DNA from: an uncultured Lachnospiraceae bacterium
Lineage (GTDB): Bacteria > Bacillota_A > Clostridia > Lachnospirales > Lachnospiraceae
Length of the DNA stretch: 11,000 nucleotides
NCBI GenBank assembly: GCA_900553635.1
Contig: USDU01000070.1
Location: 1-11,000 of the forward strand
Direction: 5' to 3'
Shown here: positions 1 to 7,036 of the stretch, in pieces
Layout: the number at the start of each line of letters is the position of its first letter
Position numbering within the stretch: the first letter of the stretch is position 1
Made by a program: the position numbers and the translations under genes
The notes under the pieces: model-generated
What the model saw: the letters and a program-made list of their open reading frames with translations, nothing else
Databases searched by the model: none
Told to the model about the DNA's origin: nothing

Positions 1-81
1 TTGGGTACTCCGATCACCTCTGCTGCCACTCCGGCCTTCCAGCACATACCCAGGGAAAGCCTGCAGGCAGAAACAAAATAG
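1..81 (+). CDS. possible C-terminal tail of an upstream gene (partial)
   Basis: Frame 1 is open from the left edge for 26 codons and ends in TAG at 79-81. The visible residues read LGTPITSAATPAFQHIPRES and then LQAETK. I do not recognise a family in this short piece. It lies on the same strand as the following operon and stops 69 bases before it, which would fit the end of a preceding gene. However, 26 open codons are easily found by chance, and no terminator hairpin follows. This is a weak call that needs the sequence to the left. Confidence 0.25.
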   Translation: MGTPITSAATPAFQHIPRESLQAETK

Positions 82-150
82 GGCAATATCTGTGATACAT
101 AAATAAAATTTGAAACAAGTAACATTTTATATAGAAAACAGACGGAGACG

Positions 151-945
151 ATGCGGCAGATGGCAGGAAGAAAGAGACGGAAAAGAAGAATGCACCGGCA
201 AAGGATAAGGGGAATTTATACGCTGCTGCTGATAATGGCAGCAGGCGGTATTTTGATATACAGCGGACAGGCAGGGAGCGGGAAGAAAACGGAAGAGTAC
301 CCGGCAGTGTCCTGGATCGAGGCGCAGGAAAAGGAAAATGTAAAAGCAATAGAGGCGAAGCTGGCGGCAAAGGAAACGGCGGAACAGGAGACCGAAGCGG
401 GAACGGCAGACGAAGGCTCGGTGGTGGAGCGCTTTGAGGGCGCGGTTCTGGTAGGGGATTCGGTGGCGACCGGCTTTCTGGATTACCAGATTCTTGACGC
501 GGATTCCATTGTGGCACTGCGGGGGCTTCGGACGGATACGGCGGGGAAGGAGATAGAAAAGGCTTTGGAACTGACTCCCAAGGTTTTGTTTTTATCCATT
601 GGTTTAAACGATCTGGAATACTGCCGGGGAGACAGCGGGCTTTTTATCCGGCGCTACGAAGAACGGCTGCAGGAAATCCGGGAGGCGGATCCGGATCTGC
701 CCATCTACATCAACGGTATTCTGCCCGTGCTGCCGGAGGCGGTAGAGAAAAAGCAGGCGCTGGCAGATGTGGATACCTTTAATCAGGCATTGAAACAGAT
801 GTGTGTAAAATGGAAGCTGACCTACATCGACAACAGTCAGCTGCTGGCCGGACATGAGGACTGGTATCAGAAGGATGCGGTGCATCTGAAAAGCGCGCCC
901 TATCCGCTCTGGCTCGCGCATATGGAGGAGGCGGCAGGCTTATGA
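151..945 (+). CDS. membrane-anchored SGNH/GDSL hydrolase family protein of an O-acylation operon
   Basis: The 264-residue product has a very basic N-terminus (residues 6-20), one membrane segment at about 21-38, a Glu/Lys/Ala-rich linker (45-90) and an SGNH fold domain from about 97 to the end. The catalytic blocks are visible: GDS at 102-104 (nucleophile Ser104), GLND at 151-154 (oxyanion Asn153) and DAVH at 242-245 (Asp242/His245). This predicts an enzyme tethered outside the membrane that adds or removes acyl esters. It opens a four-gene operon with an MBOAT transferase and a DHHW protein, so the inferred substrate is an extracellular or wall polymer; whether it is a transferase or an esterase cannot be read. 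The start is uncertain. GGAG at 144-147 is only 3 bases from ATG 151 and 12 from ATG 160, and ATG 190 is a third option. Gene end overlaps the next start by ATGA. Confidence 0.85.
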   Translation: MRQMAGRKRRKRRMHRQRIRGIYTLLLIMAAGGILIYSGQAGSGKKTEEYPAVSWIEAQEKENVKAIEAKLAAKETAEQETEAGTADEGSVVERFEGAVLVGDSVATGFLDYQILDADSIVALRGLRTDTAGKEIEKALELTPKVLFLSIGLNDLEYCRGDSGLFIRRYEERLQEIREADPDLPIYINGILPVLPEAVEKKQALADVDTFNQALKQMCVKWKLTYIDNSQLLAGHEDWYQKDAVHLKSAPYPLWLAHMEEAAGL

Positions 946-1427
946 GAGACGGAATATTACAGCTGGCAAAGCTATTGCTGCTGGCGCTCCTGATTGGGGG
1001 CGGCTGTCTGGCGGTAAAGGGAACCGCCAGACAGGTGGATTTCGGGAAGCTGCAGGCAGATGTGGAAGCTGCCGCGGAGGTATCGGGGTTAAATCAGGAA
1101 AACGCGCAGCTGCTGCGGCGGTTCTACGGACTGAACGGCGGGGAACTGGTTCACTGGATCCTGTATACAGCCCAGGACAATATGTCCGTAGAGGAGCTTC
1201 TGCTGGTGGAATGCAGCTCGGAAAGCCAGGCGGAACAGGTGCTGGAGGCTGCCCGGGAGAGGAAGGCCACCCAGATAAAAAACTTTGAGGGCTATGGCCC
1301 GGAACAGGTGCAGCTTCTGAATCAGAGCGTTCTTCGAAGCGATGGCGTCTATGTGCTGTTCGCCGTATCCGATCAGGCTGCAGAGATTAAAAAGGCCTAC
1401 CGGAAGGACTTGTTTCAGACAGACTAG
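942..1427 (+). CDS. DUF4358 family small membrane-anchored protein
   Basis: The 161-residue product has an N-terminal hydrophobic segment (about 8-25) and a soluble domain likely outside the membrane. Features typical of DUF4358 are an initial hydrophobic anchor, a helix-rich middle (residues 30-110) and a YGPEQVQLLNQSVLRSDGVY stretch near 120-140 followed by a short strand and helix. The hydrophobic segment contains IGGGC, which resembles but does not match a standard lipobox, so lipoprotein status is open. The function of DUF4358 is unknown to me. The family is often seen beside MBOAT and DHHW genes in Clostridia, which suggests an accessory role in polymer acylation. The start overlaps the stop of the preceding gene (ATGA at 942-945), and a GGAGGAGG at 924-931 inside that gene gives a 10-base spacing, so the two are likely translationally coupled. 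Family assignment is from memory of the pattern. Confidence 0.72.
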   Translation: MRDGILQLAKLLLLALLIGGGCLAVKGTARQVDFGKLQADVEAAAEVSGLNQENAQLLRRFYGLNGGELVHWILYTAQDNMSVEELLLVECSSESQAEQVLEAARERKATQIKNFEGYGPEQVQLLNQSVLRSDGVYVLFAVSDQAAEIKKAYRKDLFQTD

Positions 1428-1448
1428 ACGAGAATTTAGGAGCATACT

Positions 1449-2840
1449 ATGGTTTTCAGCAGTATTGTATTTTTATTTGTGTTTCTGCCGCCGGTGCTGG
1501 CGGTGTATTATCTGGCGCCTGCAAGACTCCGGAATCTGGTGTTGCTGGCTGCGAGCCTCATTTTCTATGCCTGGGGAGAGCCGGTCTATATCGGCCTGAT
1601 GGTCTACAGCATCCTATGGAATTACGTGATGGGTCTGGACATTGCCAGGCAGCGGGAGAAGGGAAGACAGGGAAGGGGAAGCCTGACCCTGGGGATTCTG
1701 GTGAATCTTCTGATTCTGGGATTTTTTAAATACTACGGATTCCTGGCGGAGAATTTGTATCACTGGTTCGCCCTGCAGCTTCCGGATCTGAGCTTTAGCC
1801 TGCCGATTGGTCTGTCCTTTTACACCTTCCAGTCTATTTCCTATCTGGCGGATGTGTATCGGGGAAAGGCCAGACGGCAGACCAACCTGATTTCCTTCGG
1901 CCTTTACATCTCCATGTTTCCCCAGCTGGTGGCGGGACCTATCGTTCAGTACGCGGACGTGGACGCCCAGCTTCAGCAGCGGAACATGTCCTGGAATAAG
2001 TTTGGAATCGGCGTCCGGTATTTTGTAGCGGGACTTTCTAAGAAGGTGCTCCTGGCCAACAACCTGGGCATGATGTATCAGGAGCTCACAGGATTATCCT
2101 CCCTGTCCGTACTTTCAGCCTGGCTGGGAGTTCTTGCCTATACCCTTCAGATTTATTTTGATTTCAGCGGTTATTCGGATATGGCCATCGGCCTCGGGAA
2201 AATGCTGGGCTTCGATTTCCGGCCCAATTTCAATTATCCTTATTGCGCTAAAAGCATTACGGATTTCTGGCGGCGGTGGCATATTTCCCTGAGCTCCTGG
2301 TTCCGGGAATACGTCTATATTCCGCTGGGCGGCAACCGGGTAACCACCGGGCGGCATATCTTCAACCTGCTGGTGGTCTGGTTCTGTACGGGACTCTGGC
2401 ACGGAGCAAGCTGGAATTTTGTGGTCTGGGGTCTGTATTACGGAATTTTGCTGATTTTTGAAAAATATGTATTAAAAGGAAAGATAGAGAAATTGCCACT
2501 TCTGGGACATCTCTATACTCTGTTCCTGGTCATGGTTGGCTGGGTATTTTTCTTCCGTCCGAATCTGTCCGCGGCAGGACAGTATCTGGCGGTGATGTTC
2601 GGACAGGGCGCGGCAGGCGCGGTGGATACGGCGGGACTTTATTATCTGACGACCGGTCTCGTTCTGTTCCTTCTGGCGGTGCTTTTTTCCACGCCGCTGC
2701 CCTTTGGACTCTTAAGAAAGCTGGAAGAAAATGAGTGGTGGGACGGACTGATCCTGGCCGGATATCTGGCGCTGTTTTTACTGGCGGTGGCCTATCTTAT
2801 CCGGGATACCTACAATCCGTTTCTGTATTTCCGGTTTTAA
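1449..2840 (+). CDS. MBOAT family O-acyltransferase (AlgI/DltB-like)
   Basis: This 463-residue polytopic membrane protein belongs to the membrane-bound O-acyltransferase family. Signature stretches are YFDFSGYSDMAIGLG (236-250), FWRRWHISLSSWFREYVYIP (273-292) and GLWHGASWNFVVWG (315-328). His318 in the last is the expected invariant active-site histidine, and His278 is the second conserved one. The C-terminus NPFLYFRF is typical of bacterial AlgI-like members. Length is within the family range (roughly 400-520). In characterised relatives the protein takes an acyl group from a cytosolic donor (acetyl-CoA for AlgI-type enzymes) and passes it through the membrane to an SGNH-type partner that acylates a polymer. 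The gene follows DUF4358 by 21 bases, with TTAGGAG at 1436-1442, and precedes the DHHW gene by 12 bases. Donor and polymer are not known; alanylation of teichoic acid is unlikely because no dltA or dltC is present. Confidence 0.95.
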   Translation: MVFSSIVFLFVFLPPVLAVYYLAPARLRNLVLLAASLIFYAWGEPVYIGLMVYSILWNYVMGLDIARQREKGRQGRGSLTLGILVNLLILGFFKYYGFLAENLYHWFALQLPDLSFSLPIGLSFYTFQSISYLADVYRGKARRQTNLISFGLYISMFPQLVAGPIVQYADVDAQLQQRNMSWNKFGIGVRYFVAGLSKKVLLANNLGMMYQELTGLSSLSVLSAWLGVLAYTLQIYFDFSGYSDMAIGLGKMLGFDFRPNFNYPYCAKSITDFWRRWHISLSSWFREYVYIPLGGNRVTTGRHIFNLLVVWFCTGLWHGASWNFVVWGLYYGILLIFEKYVLKGKIEKLPLLGHLYTLFLVMVGWVFFFRPNLSAAGQYLAVMFGQGAAGAVDTAGLYYLTTGLVLFLLAVLFSTPLPFGLLRKLEENEWWDGLILAGYLALFLLAVAYLIRDTYNPFLYFRF

Positions 2841-2852
2841 AGGAGCTTGCGT

Positions 2853-3992
2853 ATGAGAGACAGAAGACGTATGAATCAATTGCTGGGACTGGGCTTTGCA
2901 GTATTGCTGGCCGGGTTTACCGCAGCCAATTATTTTCACAAGGATACGGCATTTTCCGATACAGAGAACCGGATGCTGCAGCAGAAGCCGGTCTTTAGCT
3001 GGGCGGATCTGGCAGACGGCCGTTTTATGGGGAACTTTGGAAAATATCAGACAGATCAGTTTATTTTCCGCAGAGAGTGGATCAGGCTGCAGACGGCAGC
3101 GGATCGTCTGCTCGGAAAAAATAAATCCGGGGATGTCTATCTGGGCGAGGGACAGCTTCTGGAGGAGCCGTCGAAGCTTTCGGAAAATGTCTGGGAAAAT
3201 CTGGACGCCATAGGCGCTTTTTGCCGGAACCAGACGGGCGTGAAATGCTACCTGATGTTGGTACCGGACGCGGCGTCGGTACAGAGGGAGAAGCTTCCGG
3301 CGTACGCGCCGGTGGCGGATCAGGCGGAACAGCTGGAGGAAATCCGAAGCTATCTTGAGAAAAAGGAAAATCCGGTGACAGAAATCCCGCTGTATGAAAT
3401 GCTGCGGGAGCACCGGGAGGAATCCCTCTATTACCGGACGGATCATCACTGGACGACCCTGGGGGCGCGGTACGCCTACCAGAGCGTAGCCGGACAGATG
3501 GGACTTCCGGGCGCGGAAAACGGGGAGGAAAAGAAGCTGTACCCGGTGTCGGACAGCTTTCAGGGGACCCTGGCCGCCCGAAGCGGATACCGGGTACCGG
3601 ACGATACCATAGAGGTGTACTGGCCGGATCAGGAAGAGGAACTGGTGGTTACCTACGTGCAGGAACAGACAAAATCAGCCTCTCTGTACGCGGCAGAGAA
3701 GCTGAAAACCAGGGACAAGTATGGAATGTTTTTAAATGGCAACCATCCGCTGACAGAGATCCGGACCATGGTTTCTACCGGACGGAAGCTGCTTCTTATA
3801 AAGGATTCCTACGCCAACTGCTTCGTTCCCTTCCTGACTGGTGACTTTGAAGAAATCGTGCTGGTGGATCCCAGATATTATTATGACAGCGCAGAGAAGC
3901 TGATGAAGCAGTATGGCTTTACGGATGTACTGTTTCTGTACAACCTGAATACCTTTCTGGAAGACGATGTGTTACATTATGTATTGGAATAA
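2853..3992 (+). CDS. DHHW family SGNH-like protein, extracytoplasmic partner of the MBOAT transferase
   Basis: The product is 379 residues from ATG 2853. An in-frame TTG at 2847 lies only 1 base after AGGAG (2841-2845), while ATG 2853 has a 7-base spacing, so I chose the latter. A basic N-terminus and a hydrophobic segment (about 9-26) anchor an outside domain. The naming motif DHHW is at 197-200, in YRTDHHWTTLGARYAY. KDSYAN at 317-322 places a candidate nucleophile at Ser319. By analogy with the catalytic Asp-His-Ser of AlgX/AlgJ, the likely triad is Asp197, His199, Ser319. The inferred job is to receive the acyl group exported by the MBOAT protein encoded just upstream and transfer it to a surface polymer. 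It is the last gene of the operon; a convergent gene ends 38 bases beyond its stop. An esterase role is possible but less likely in this context. Confidence 0.9.
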   Translation: MRDRRRMNQLLGLGFAVLLAGFTAANYFHKDTAFSDTENRMLQQKPVFSWADLADGRFMGNFGKYQTDQFIFRREWIRLQTAADRLLGKNKSGDVYLGEGQLLEEPSKLSENVWENLDAIGAFCRNQTGVKCYLMLVPDAASVQREKLPAYAPVADQAEQLEEIRSYLEKKENPVTEIPLYEMLREHREESLYYRTDHHWTTLGARYAYQSVAGQMGLPGAENGEEKKLYPVSDSFQGTLAARSGYRVPDDTIEVYWPDQEEELVVTYVQEQTKSASLYAAEKLKTRDKYGMFLNGNHPLTEIRTMVSTGRKLLLIKDSYANCFVPFLTGDFEEIVLVDPRYYYDSAEKLMKQYGFTDVLFLYNLNTFLEDDVLHYVLE

Positions 3993-4030
3993 TAGCCGAC
4001 AAAATAAGTCGTTTCCCTGGATATAGCTAT

Positions 4031-4534
4031 TTATAAGAGTTGAAACGTCAGCTCCTGCTTTAAAAAGAACTTCTGCACCATCTGATCCCAGGCGTGCTCC
4101 AGAGACTTATCCATGGTAAATAAGTTCAGCGAGACGGCGGTGGTGCAGATGACTTTACCGTCCTCATAACGGATATTTAAAGCCAGGCCGTTCACATCCC
4201 CTGTGGAAAATGGGGAGGAGGTCTGGTTTAACAATTTCTCCGTATTTTCCGGCGAAAGCTGAAAGGTAAAGCGAAAGCCCAGGGGCGTGCGTTTTCCTTT
4301 AATAAGCTCCAGGCAGAAAGGCCGGAGTTCCGGCCAGCGCGCGAAGCGGCGGCTTTCAAGGCCCAGGGCTTCCTGTTCTTCTTTTGTATAATAATCCGGA
4401 TGCAGATGACCGTCGAAGTGGAAGGTACTGTAGGTGATGACACTGCCCTCCACCACATGGAACGCATCGAAGGTCTGAGAAAGTAAAAGCTTATTCATGA
4501 ACGCTTTTACGTCTTCCATCTGAAAAGAAATCAT
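4031..4534 (-). CDS. DUF5721 family protein of unknown function
   Basis: The 167-residue protein begins MISFQMEDVKAFMNKLLL and matches my recollection of DUF5721, a family largely confined to Clostridia. It has no signal peptide or membrane segment and is likely cytosolic. Visible features are an HxHPDYYT region near 43-50, a mixed alpha/beta body and a closing stretch rich in hydrophobic and basic residues (LEHAWDQMVQKFFLKQ, 145-160). No catalytic motif is apparent. The start at 4534 is chosen because AGGAGG (complement of 4540-4545) sits 5 bases upstream; the frame remains open further upstream to 4735, but that extension covers promoter sequence and another gene's leader. The gene is divergent from the M18 aminopeptidase and convergent with the acylation operon, so it is probably transcribed alone. 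Function not assignable. Confidence 0.8.
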   Translation of the reverse strand: MISFQMEDVKAFMNKLLLSQTFDAFHVVEGSVITYSTFHFDGHLHPDYYTKEEQEALGLESRRFARWPELRPFCLELIKGKRTPLGFRFTFQLSPENTEKLLNQTSSPFSTGDVNGLALNIRYEDGKVICTTAVSLNLFTMDKSLEHAWDQMVQKFFLKQELTFQLL

Positions 4535-4571
4535 AGAAACCTCCTGTGAAAATAGAATAAAGTCTGTTTTT

Positions 4572-4600
4572 AGTATACACAGAACGAACCGTAAATTCAA
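4572..4600 (-). promoter_or_regulatory. predicted sigma-A promoter of the DUF5721 gene
   Basis: Reading the minus strand, TTGAAT (4600-4595, four matches to TTGACA) is separated by 17 bases from TATACT (4577-4572, five of six matches to TATAAT). The -10 is preceded by TG. The predicted transcript would start near 4565, giving a leader of about 30 bases before ATG 4534. Confidence 0.6.
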
Positions 4601-4673
4601 TGAAAACAGAGCCTGGATTTGAAAATATCGTTTTATACTCGTTTTATAGGTAGTAGAGCTCTCTGATAAATAG

Positions 4674-4702
4674 TTCACAGAAAGTAAAAATTCATGTATA
4701 CT
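4674..4702 (+). promoter_or_regulatory. predicted sigma-A promoter of the M18 aminopeptidase gene
   Basis: TTCACA at 4674-4679 (five of six matches to TTGACA) is followed after exactly 17 bases by TATACT at 4697-4702 (five of six matches). The start would be near 4709, leaving a leader of about 30 bases that contains the ribosome binding site AAGGAGG (4724-4730), 9 bases before ATG 4740. Together with the minus-strand promoter at 4572-4600 this accounts for the 205-base divergent gap. Confidence 0.7.
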
Positions 4703-4739
4703 GTGAGATAGAAAAACACGACAAAGGAGGAACATCCCT

Positions 4740-6023
4740 ATGAATAAAATTGATCACGCCGAAAAACTCCTGCAGCTCACCGAGGAGGGAACTTCGCCCT
4801 TCCATGTGACCGCCAGTGTGGAGCGGCAGCTTCAGGAGGCAGGTTTTAAAAAAGTGCAGTTGGGAAAAAACTGGAAACTGGAAAAGGGAGGCCGTTACTA
4901 TCTGGTTCACCATGGAACCAGTCTGGTGGCGTTTGCCATCGGGAAATGCTACCGAACCGGTGACGCCTTCCGCATGGCGGCGGCTCATACAGACTTCCCG
5001 GGACTGCGGATCAAGCCCTCGCCGGAGGTGAAGAAGGCGGGCTACCGCCAGCTGAATGTGGAGATTTACGGAGGCGCCATTTTAAATACCTGGCTGGATC
5101 GTCCCCTGTCTGCTTCTGGACGGGTGGCGCTGCGAAGCGACGACGTCTTCCATCCCCAGATGCGCTTAGTGGACTTTAAAAAGCCTTTCCTGACTATCCC
5201 GAATCTGGCTATCCATATGAACCGGGAGGTCAATAAGGGCGTGGAGCTGAACCGCCAGAAGGATATGCTTCCGGTCTTCGGCCTGGAGGATTCCGAGGAG
5301 TTCCTGACCCGTCTGGCGGAGCGGCTGCAGGTGAAGAAAGAAGATATCCTGGAGTACGAGCTGGGACTTTACAATACGGATACCGGCGATTATCTGGGCC
5401 TTTCCGAGGAATTTATTTCCTCACCCCGTCTGGACAATCTGACCAGCGTCCAGGCCATTACTACAGCTATGATAGAAGGCGGTCGGGAGCGGGGAATCAA
5501 TGTGGCTGCCTATTTCGACCACGAGGAAATCGGCAGCCGTACCAAGCAGGGCGCAGGTTCCACCTTCCTGTCGGCGGTGCTGGAGCGGATTCTGCTGGCT
5601 CTGGACGGAGGCCGAGACCAGTTTCTGGAGGCCTACGGGGACAGCATACTGCTCTCCGTGGACGTGGCCCACGGAATCCATCCCAATCATACGGACAAGC
5701 ATGATCCCACCAATCAGAACGTGCTGGGAAAGGGCGTCTGCATCAAGGAGGCCTGTAGTCAGTCCTACGCCACCGACAGCGAGGCCGTGGCCATCGTCCA
5801 GCAGATCTGTGACAGCGGGGAGATTCCCTGTCAGAAGTTTGTGAACCGCTCCGACAGTGCGGGCGGCAGTACCCTGGGCTCCATCGCGTCCTCCATTCTG
5901 CCCATCCGGACCGTGGATATCGGCGTTCCGCTTCTGGCCATGCATTCCAGCCGGGAGCTGATGGGAACCGCAGATCAGGAGAGTCTGGTGCGGCTGGTGC
6001 AGGCATTTTACAGTTTATCATAA
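4740..6023 (+). CDS. apeB: M18 family aminopeptidase
   Basis: The 427-residue cytosolic metallopeptidase is full length for bacterial M18 (aspartyl aminopeptidase family). Conserved sites can be read in order: HTDFPGLRIKP at 83-93 (metal ligand His83), SPRLDNLTS at 228-236 (bridging Asp232), FDHEEIGSRTKQGAGS at 259-274 (general base Glu262 and ligand Glu263), DVAHGIHPNHTDKHDP at 308-323 (ligand Asp308) and MHSSRE at 401-406 (ligand His402). The family removes N-terminal residues, often acidic ones, from peptides with two metal ions, usually zinc, in a large homo-oligomer; specificity cannot be judged here. The ribosome binding site AAGGAGG is strong. It has its own promoter (4674-4702) and no close downstream partner. 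A role in intracellular peptide turnover is the natural reading. Confidence 0.95.
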   Translation: MNKIDHAEKLLQLTEEGTSPFHVTASVERQLQEAGFKKVQLGKNWKLEKGGRYYLVHHGTSLVAFAIGKCYRTGDAFRMAAAHTDFPGLRIKPSPEVKKAGYRQLNVEIYGGAILNTWLDRPLSASGRVALRSDDVFHPQMRLVDFKKPFLTIPNLAIHMNREVNKGVELNRQKDMLPVFGLEDSEEFLTRLAERLQVKKEDILEYELGLYNTDTGDYLGLSEEFISSPRLDNLTSVQAITTAMIEGGRERGINVAAYFDHEEIGSRTKQGAGSTFLSAVLERILLALDGGRDQFLEAYGDSILLSVDVAHGIHPNHTDKHDPTNQNVLGKGVCIKEACSQSYATDSEAVAIVQQICDSGEIPCQKFVNRSDSAGGSTLGSIASSILPIRTVDIGVPLLAMHSSRELMGTADQESLVRLVQAFYSLS

Positions 6024-6029
6024 AAGGTA

Positions 6030-6058
6030 TTGAAAAGCTCATAGCGTTGTGCTAATAT
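6030..6058 (+). promoter_or_regulatory. predicted promoter of the degV-like gene
   Basis: TTGAAA at 6030-6035 (five of six matches to TTGACA) and TAATAT at 6053-6058 (four of six to TATAAT) are separated by 17 bases. The start would fall near 6065, inside the inverted repeat at 6062-6082, leaving a leader of just over 100 bases before ATG 6172. Confidence 0.5.
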
Positions 6059-6061
6059 GTA

Positions 6062-6082
6062 ATGTAGTATTTAAAACTACAT
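6062..6082. repeat. perfect 7-bp inverted repeat at predicted transcription start, possible operator
   Basis: ATGTAGT (6062-6068) and ACTACAT (6076-6082) are perfect inverted arms around the 7-base AT-only centre ATTTAAA. The element starts 4 bases after the predicted -10 of the DegV gene. The stem has only two G/C pairs per arm and is followed by AAAATAATTTT rather than a T run, so it is a poor terminator for the M18 gene that ends at 6023. An operator for a dimeric repressor is the better guess. Confidence 0.45.
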
Positions 6083-6171
6083 AAAATAATTTTGAGAACA
6101 TGAGATTTTGTATGGAAACCGTGAAGATGTTGAACGGTTGAAAATAGAGACAGTGGAGGAATGGGAACGTT

Positions 6172-7011
6172 ATGAGTTATAAGATTGTCATGGACAGCTG
6201 CGGGGAACTGCCGGAAAGCTATAAGAAGGACGGGCATTTTGAACGTGTGCCGCTGACCCTGGATATTGACGGACATCTGGTAGTGGACGATGAGACCTTT
6301 GATCAGGCAGACTTTCTGAAAAGAGTGGCTGCCAGCCCCAATTGTCCCAAGTCCTCCTGTCCGTCTCCGCACCGGTACCTGGAAGCCTATACCTGCGACG
6401 CGGATTACGTATACGCGGTGACGCTTTCCGCAGAGCTGAGCGGCTCCTATAACAGCGCAGAGTTGGGTAAGAAGCTGTACGAGGAGGAATATGGGGAAAA
6501 GAAAATCCATATCTTTAATTCCCGCTCTGCCTCCATCGGAGAGACGTTGATTGCCCTGAAGATTGAAGCCTGTGAAAAGGCCGGCATGAGCTTTGAGGAT
6601 GTGATTGCTGCCGTGGACGCGTACATTGCGGAACAGCATACGTATTTTGTACTGGAATCTCTGGAAGCGCTCCGGAAGAACGGCCGCCTGAGTAATCTGA
6701 AGGCCTTTGTGGCAAATGCCCTGAATATCAAGCCGGTCATGGGAGCTACCCCCCAGGGAACCATCTGCCAGAAGGATCAGGCCAGGGGCATGAACCGGGC
6801 GCTGAAGCGTATGGCCGATTACGTGGCAGAGGAGATAAAGAATCCGGCAGAGAAGATTGTGGCGATTTCCCACTGCAATTGTCCCGAGCGGGCGCAGTTT
6901 GTGAAAGAAGAGATTGCAAAACGGATTTCTGTGAAGGATTTCCTGATTCTGGATACAGCCGGAGTCAGCAGCCTCTATGCCAGCGACGGCGGCATTATTG
7001 TGGTGGCGTAA
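6172..7011 (+). CDS. DegV family protein (fatty-acid binding, FakB-like)
   Basis: The 279-residue product has the family's usual length and layout: KIVMDSCGELP (4-14), SSCPSPHRYLEAY (61-73), LSAELSGSYNSA (85-96), NSRSASIGE (116-124), LRKNGRLSNLKAF (167-179) and NIKPVMG (185-191). DegV/FakB proteins bind a single fatty acid in a buried tunnel, and some present it to a FakA kinase; the Ser-rich SSCPSP loop and Arg172 correspond to positions that contact the carboxylate. The C-terminus reads GVSSLYASDGGIIVV (264-278) and lacks the HxGPG-type motif expected in staphylococcal FakB, so it is a variant subgroup and kinase partnership is uncertain. No fakA is seen nearby. GGAGG at 6155-6159 lies 12 bases before the ATG, a long spacing. 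The gene has its own predicted promoter. Confidence 0.93.
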   Translation: MSYKIVMDSCGELPESYKKDGHFERVPLTLDIDGHLVVDDETFDQADFLKRVAASPNCPKSSCPSPHRYLEAYTCDADYVYAVTLSAELSGSYNSAELGKKLYEEEYGEKKIHIFNSRSASIGETLIALKIEACEKAGMSFEDVIAAVDAYIAEQHTYFVLESLEALRKNGRLSNLKAFVANALNIKPVMGATPQGTICQKDQARGMNRALKRMADYVAEEIKNPAEKIVAISHCNCPERAQFVKEEIAKRISVKDFLILDTAGVSSLYASDGGIIVVA

Positions 7012-7036
7012 GGAAAAAGAATAAATTTTTTCATGG

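Noticed and set aside
59..68. Perfect palindrome GCCTGCAGGC as a terminator or operator
   Set aside because: It has no loop and no T run, and it lies within the possible tail of the upstream frame; such 10-bp palindromes are frequent.
96..135. Promoter for the acylation operon (TTGAAA at 110-115 with TATAGA at 130-135)
   Set aside because: The spacing is only 14 bases and no alternative -35/-10 pair is convincing; the operon promoter may lie further left.
2847..2852. TTG start for the DHHW gene two codons upstream of ATG 2853
   Set aside because: AGGAG ends at 2845, only one base before TTG, while ATG 2853 has a normal 7-base spacing.
3996..4014. Hairpin CGAC-7-GTCG followed by TTT after the DHHW gene, as a terminator
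   Set aside because: A 4-bp stem with a 7-base loop and only three T is too weak to call; no better terminator is visible in the 38-base convergent gap.
4535..4735. Upstream extension of the DUF5721 reading frame to 4735
   Set aside because: It would cover both divergent promoters and the aminopeptidase leader; a strong ribosome binding site points to the start at 4534.
6161..6175. Five-triplet mini-frame ATG GGA ACG TTA TGA overlapping the DegV start, as a coupling leader peptide
   Set aside because: Its ATG lies one base after GGAGG, too close to be used; probably coincidence.
6052..6873. 273-codon open frame on the minus strand opposite the DegV gene
   Set aside because: It is antisense to a clear DegV coding sequence, has no recognisable domain and its composition is that of a mirrored frame.
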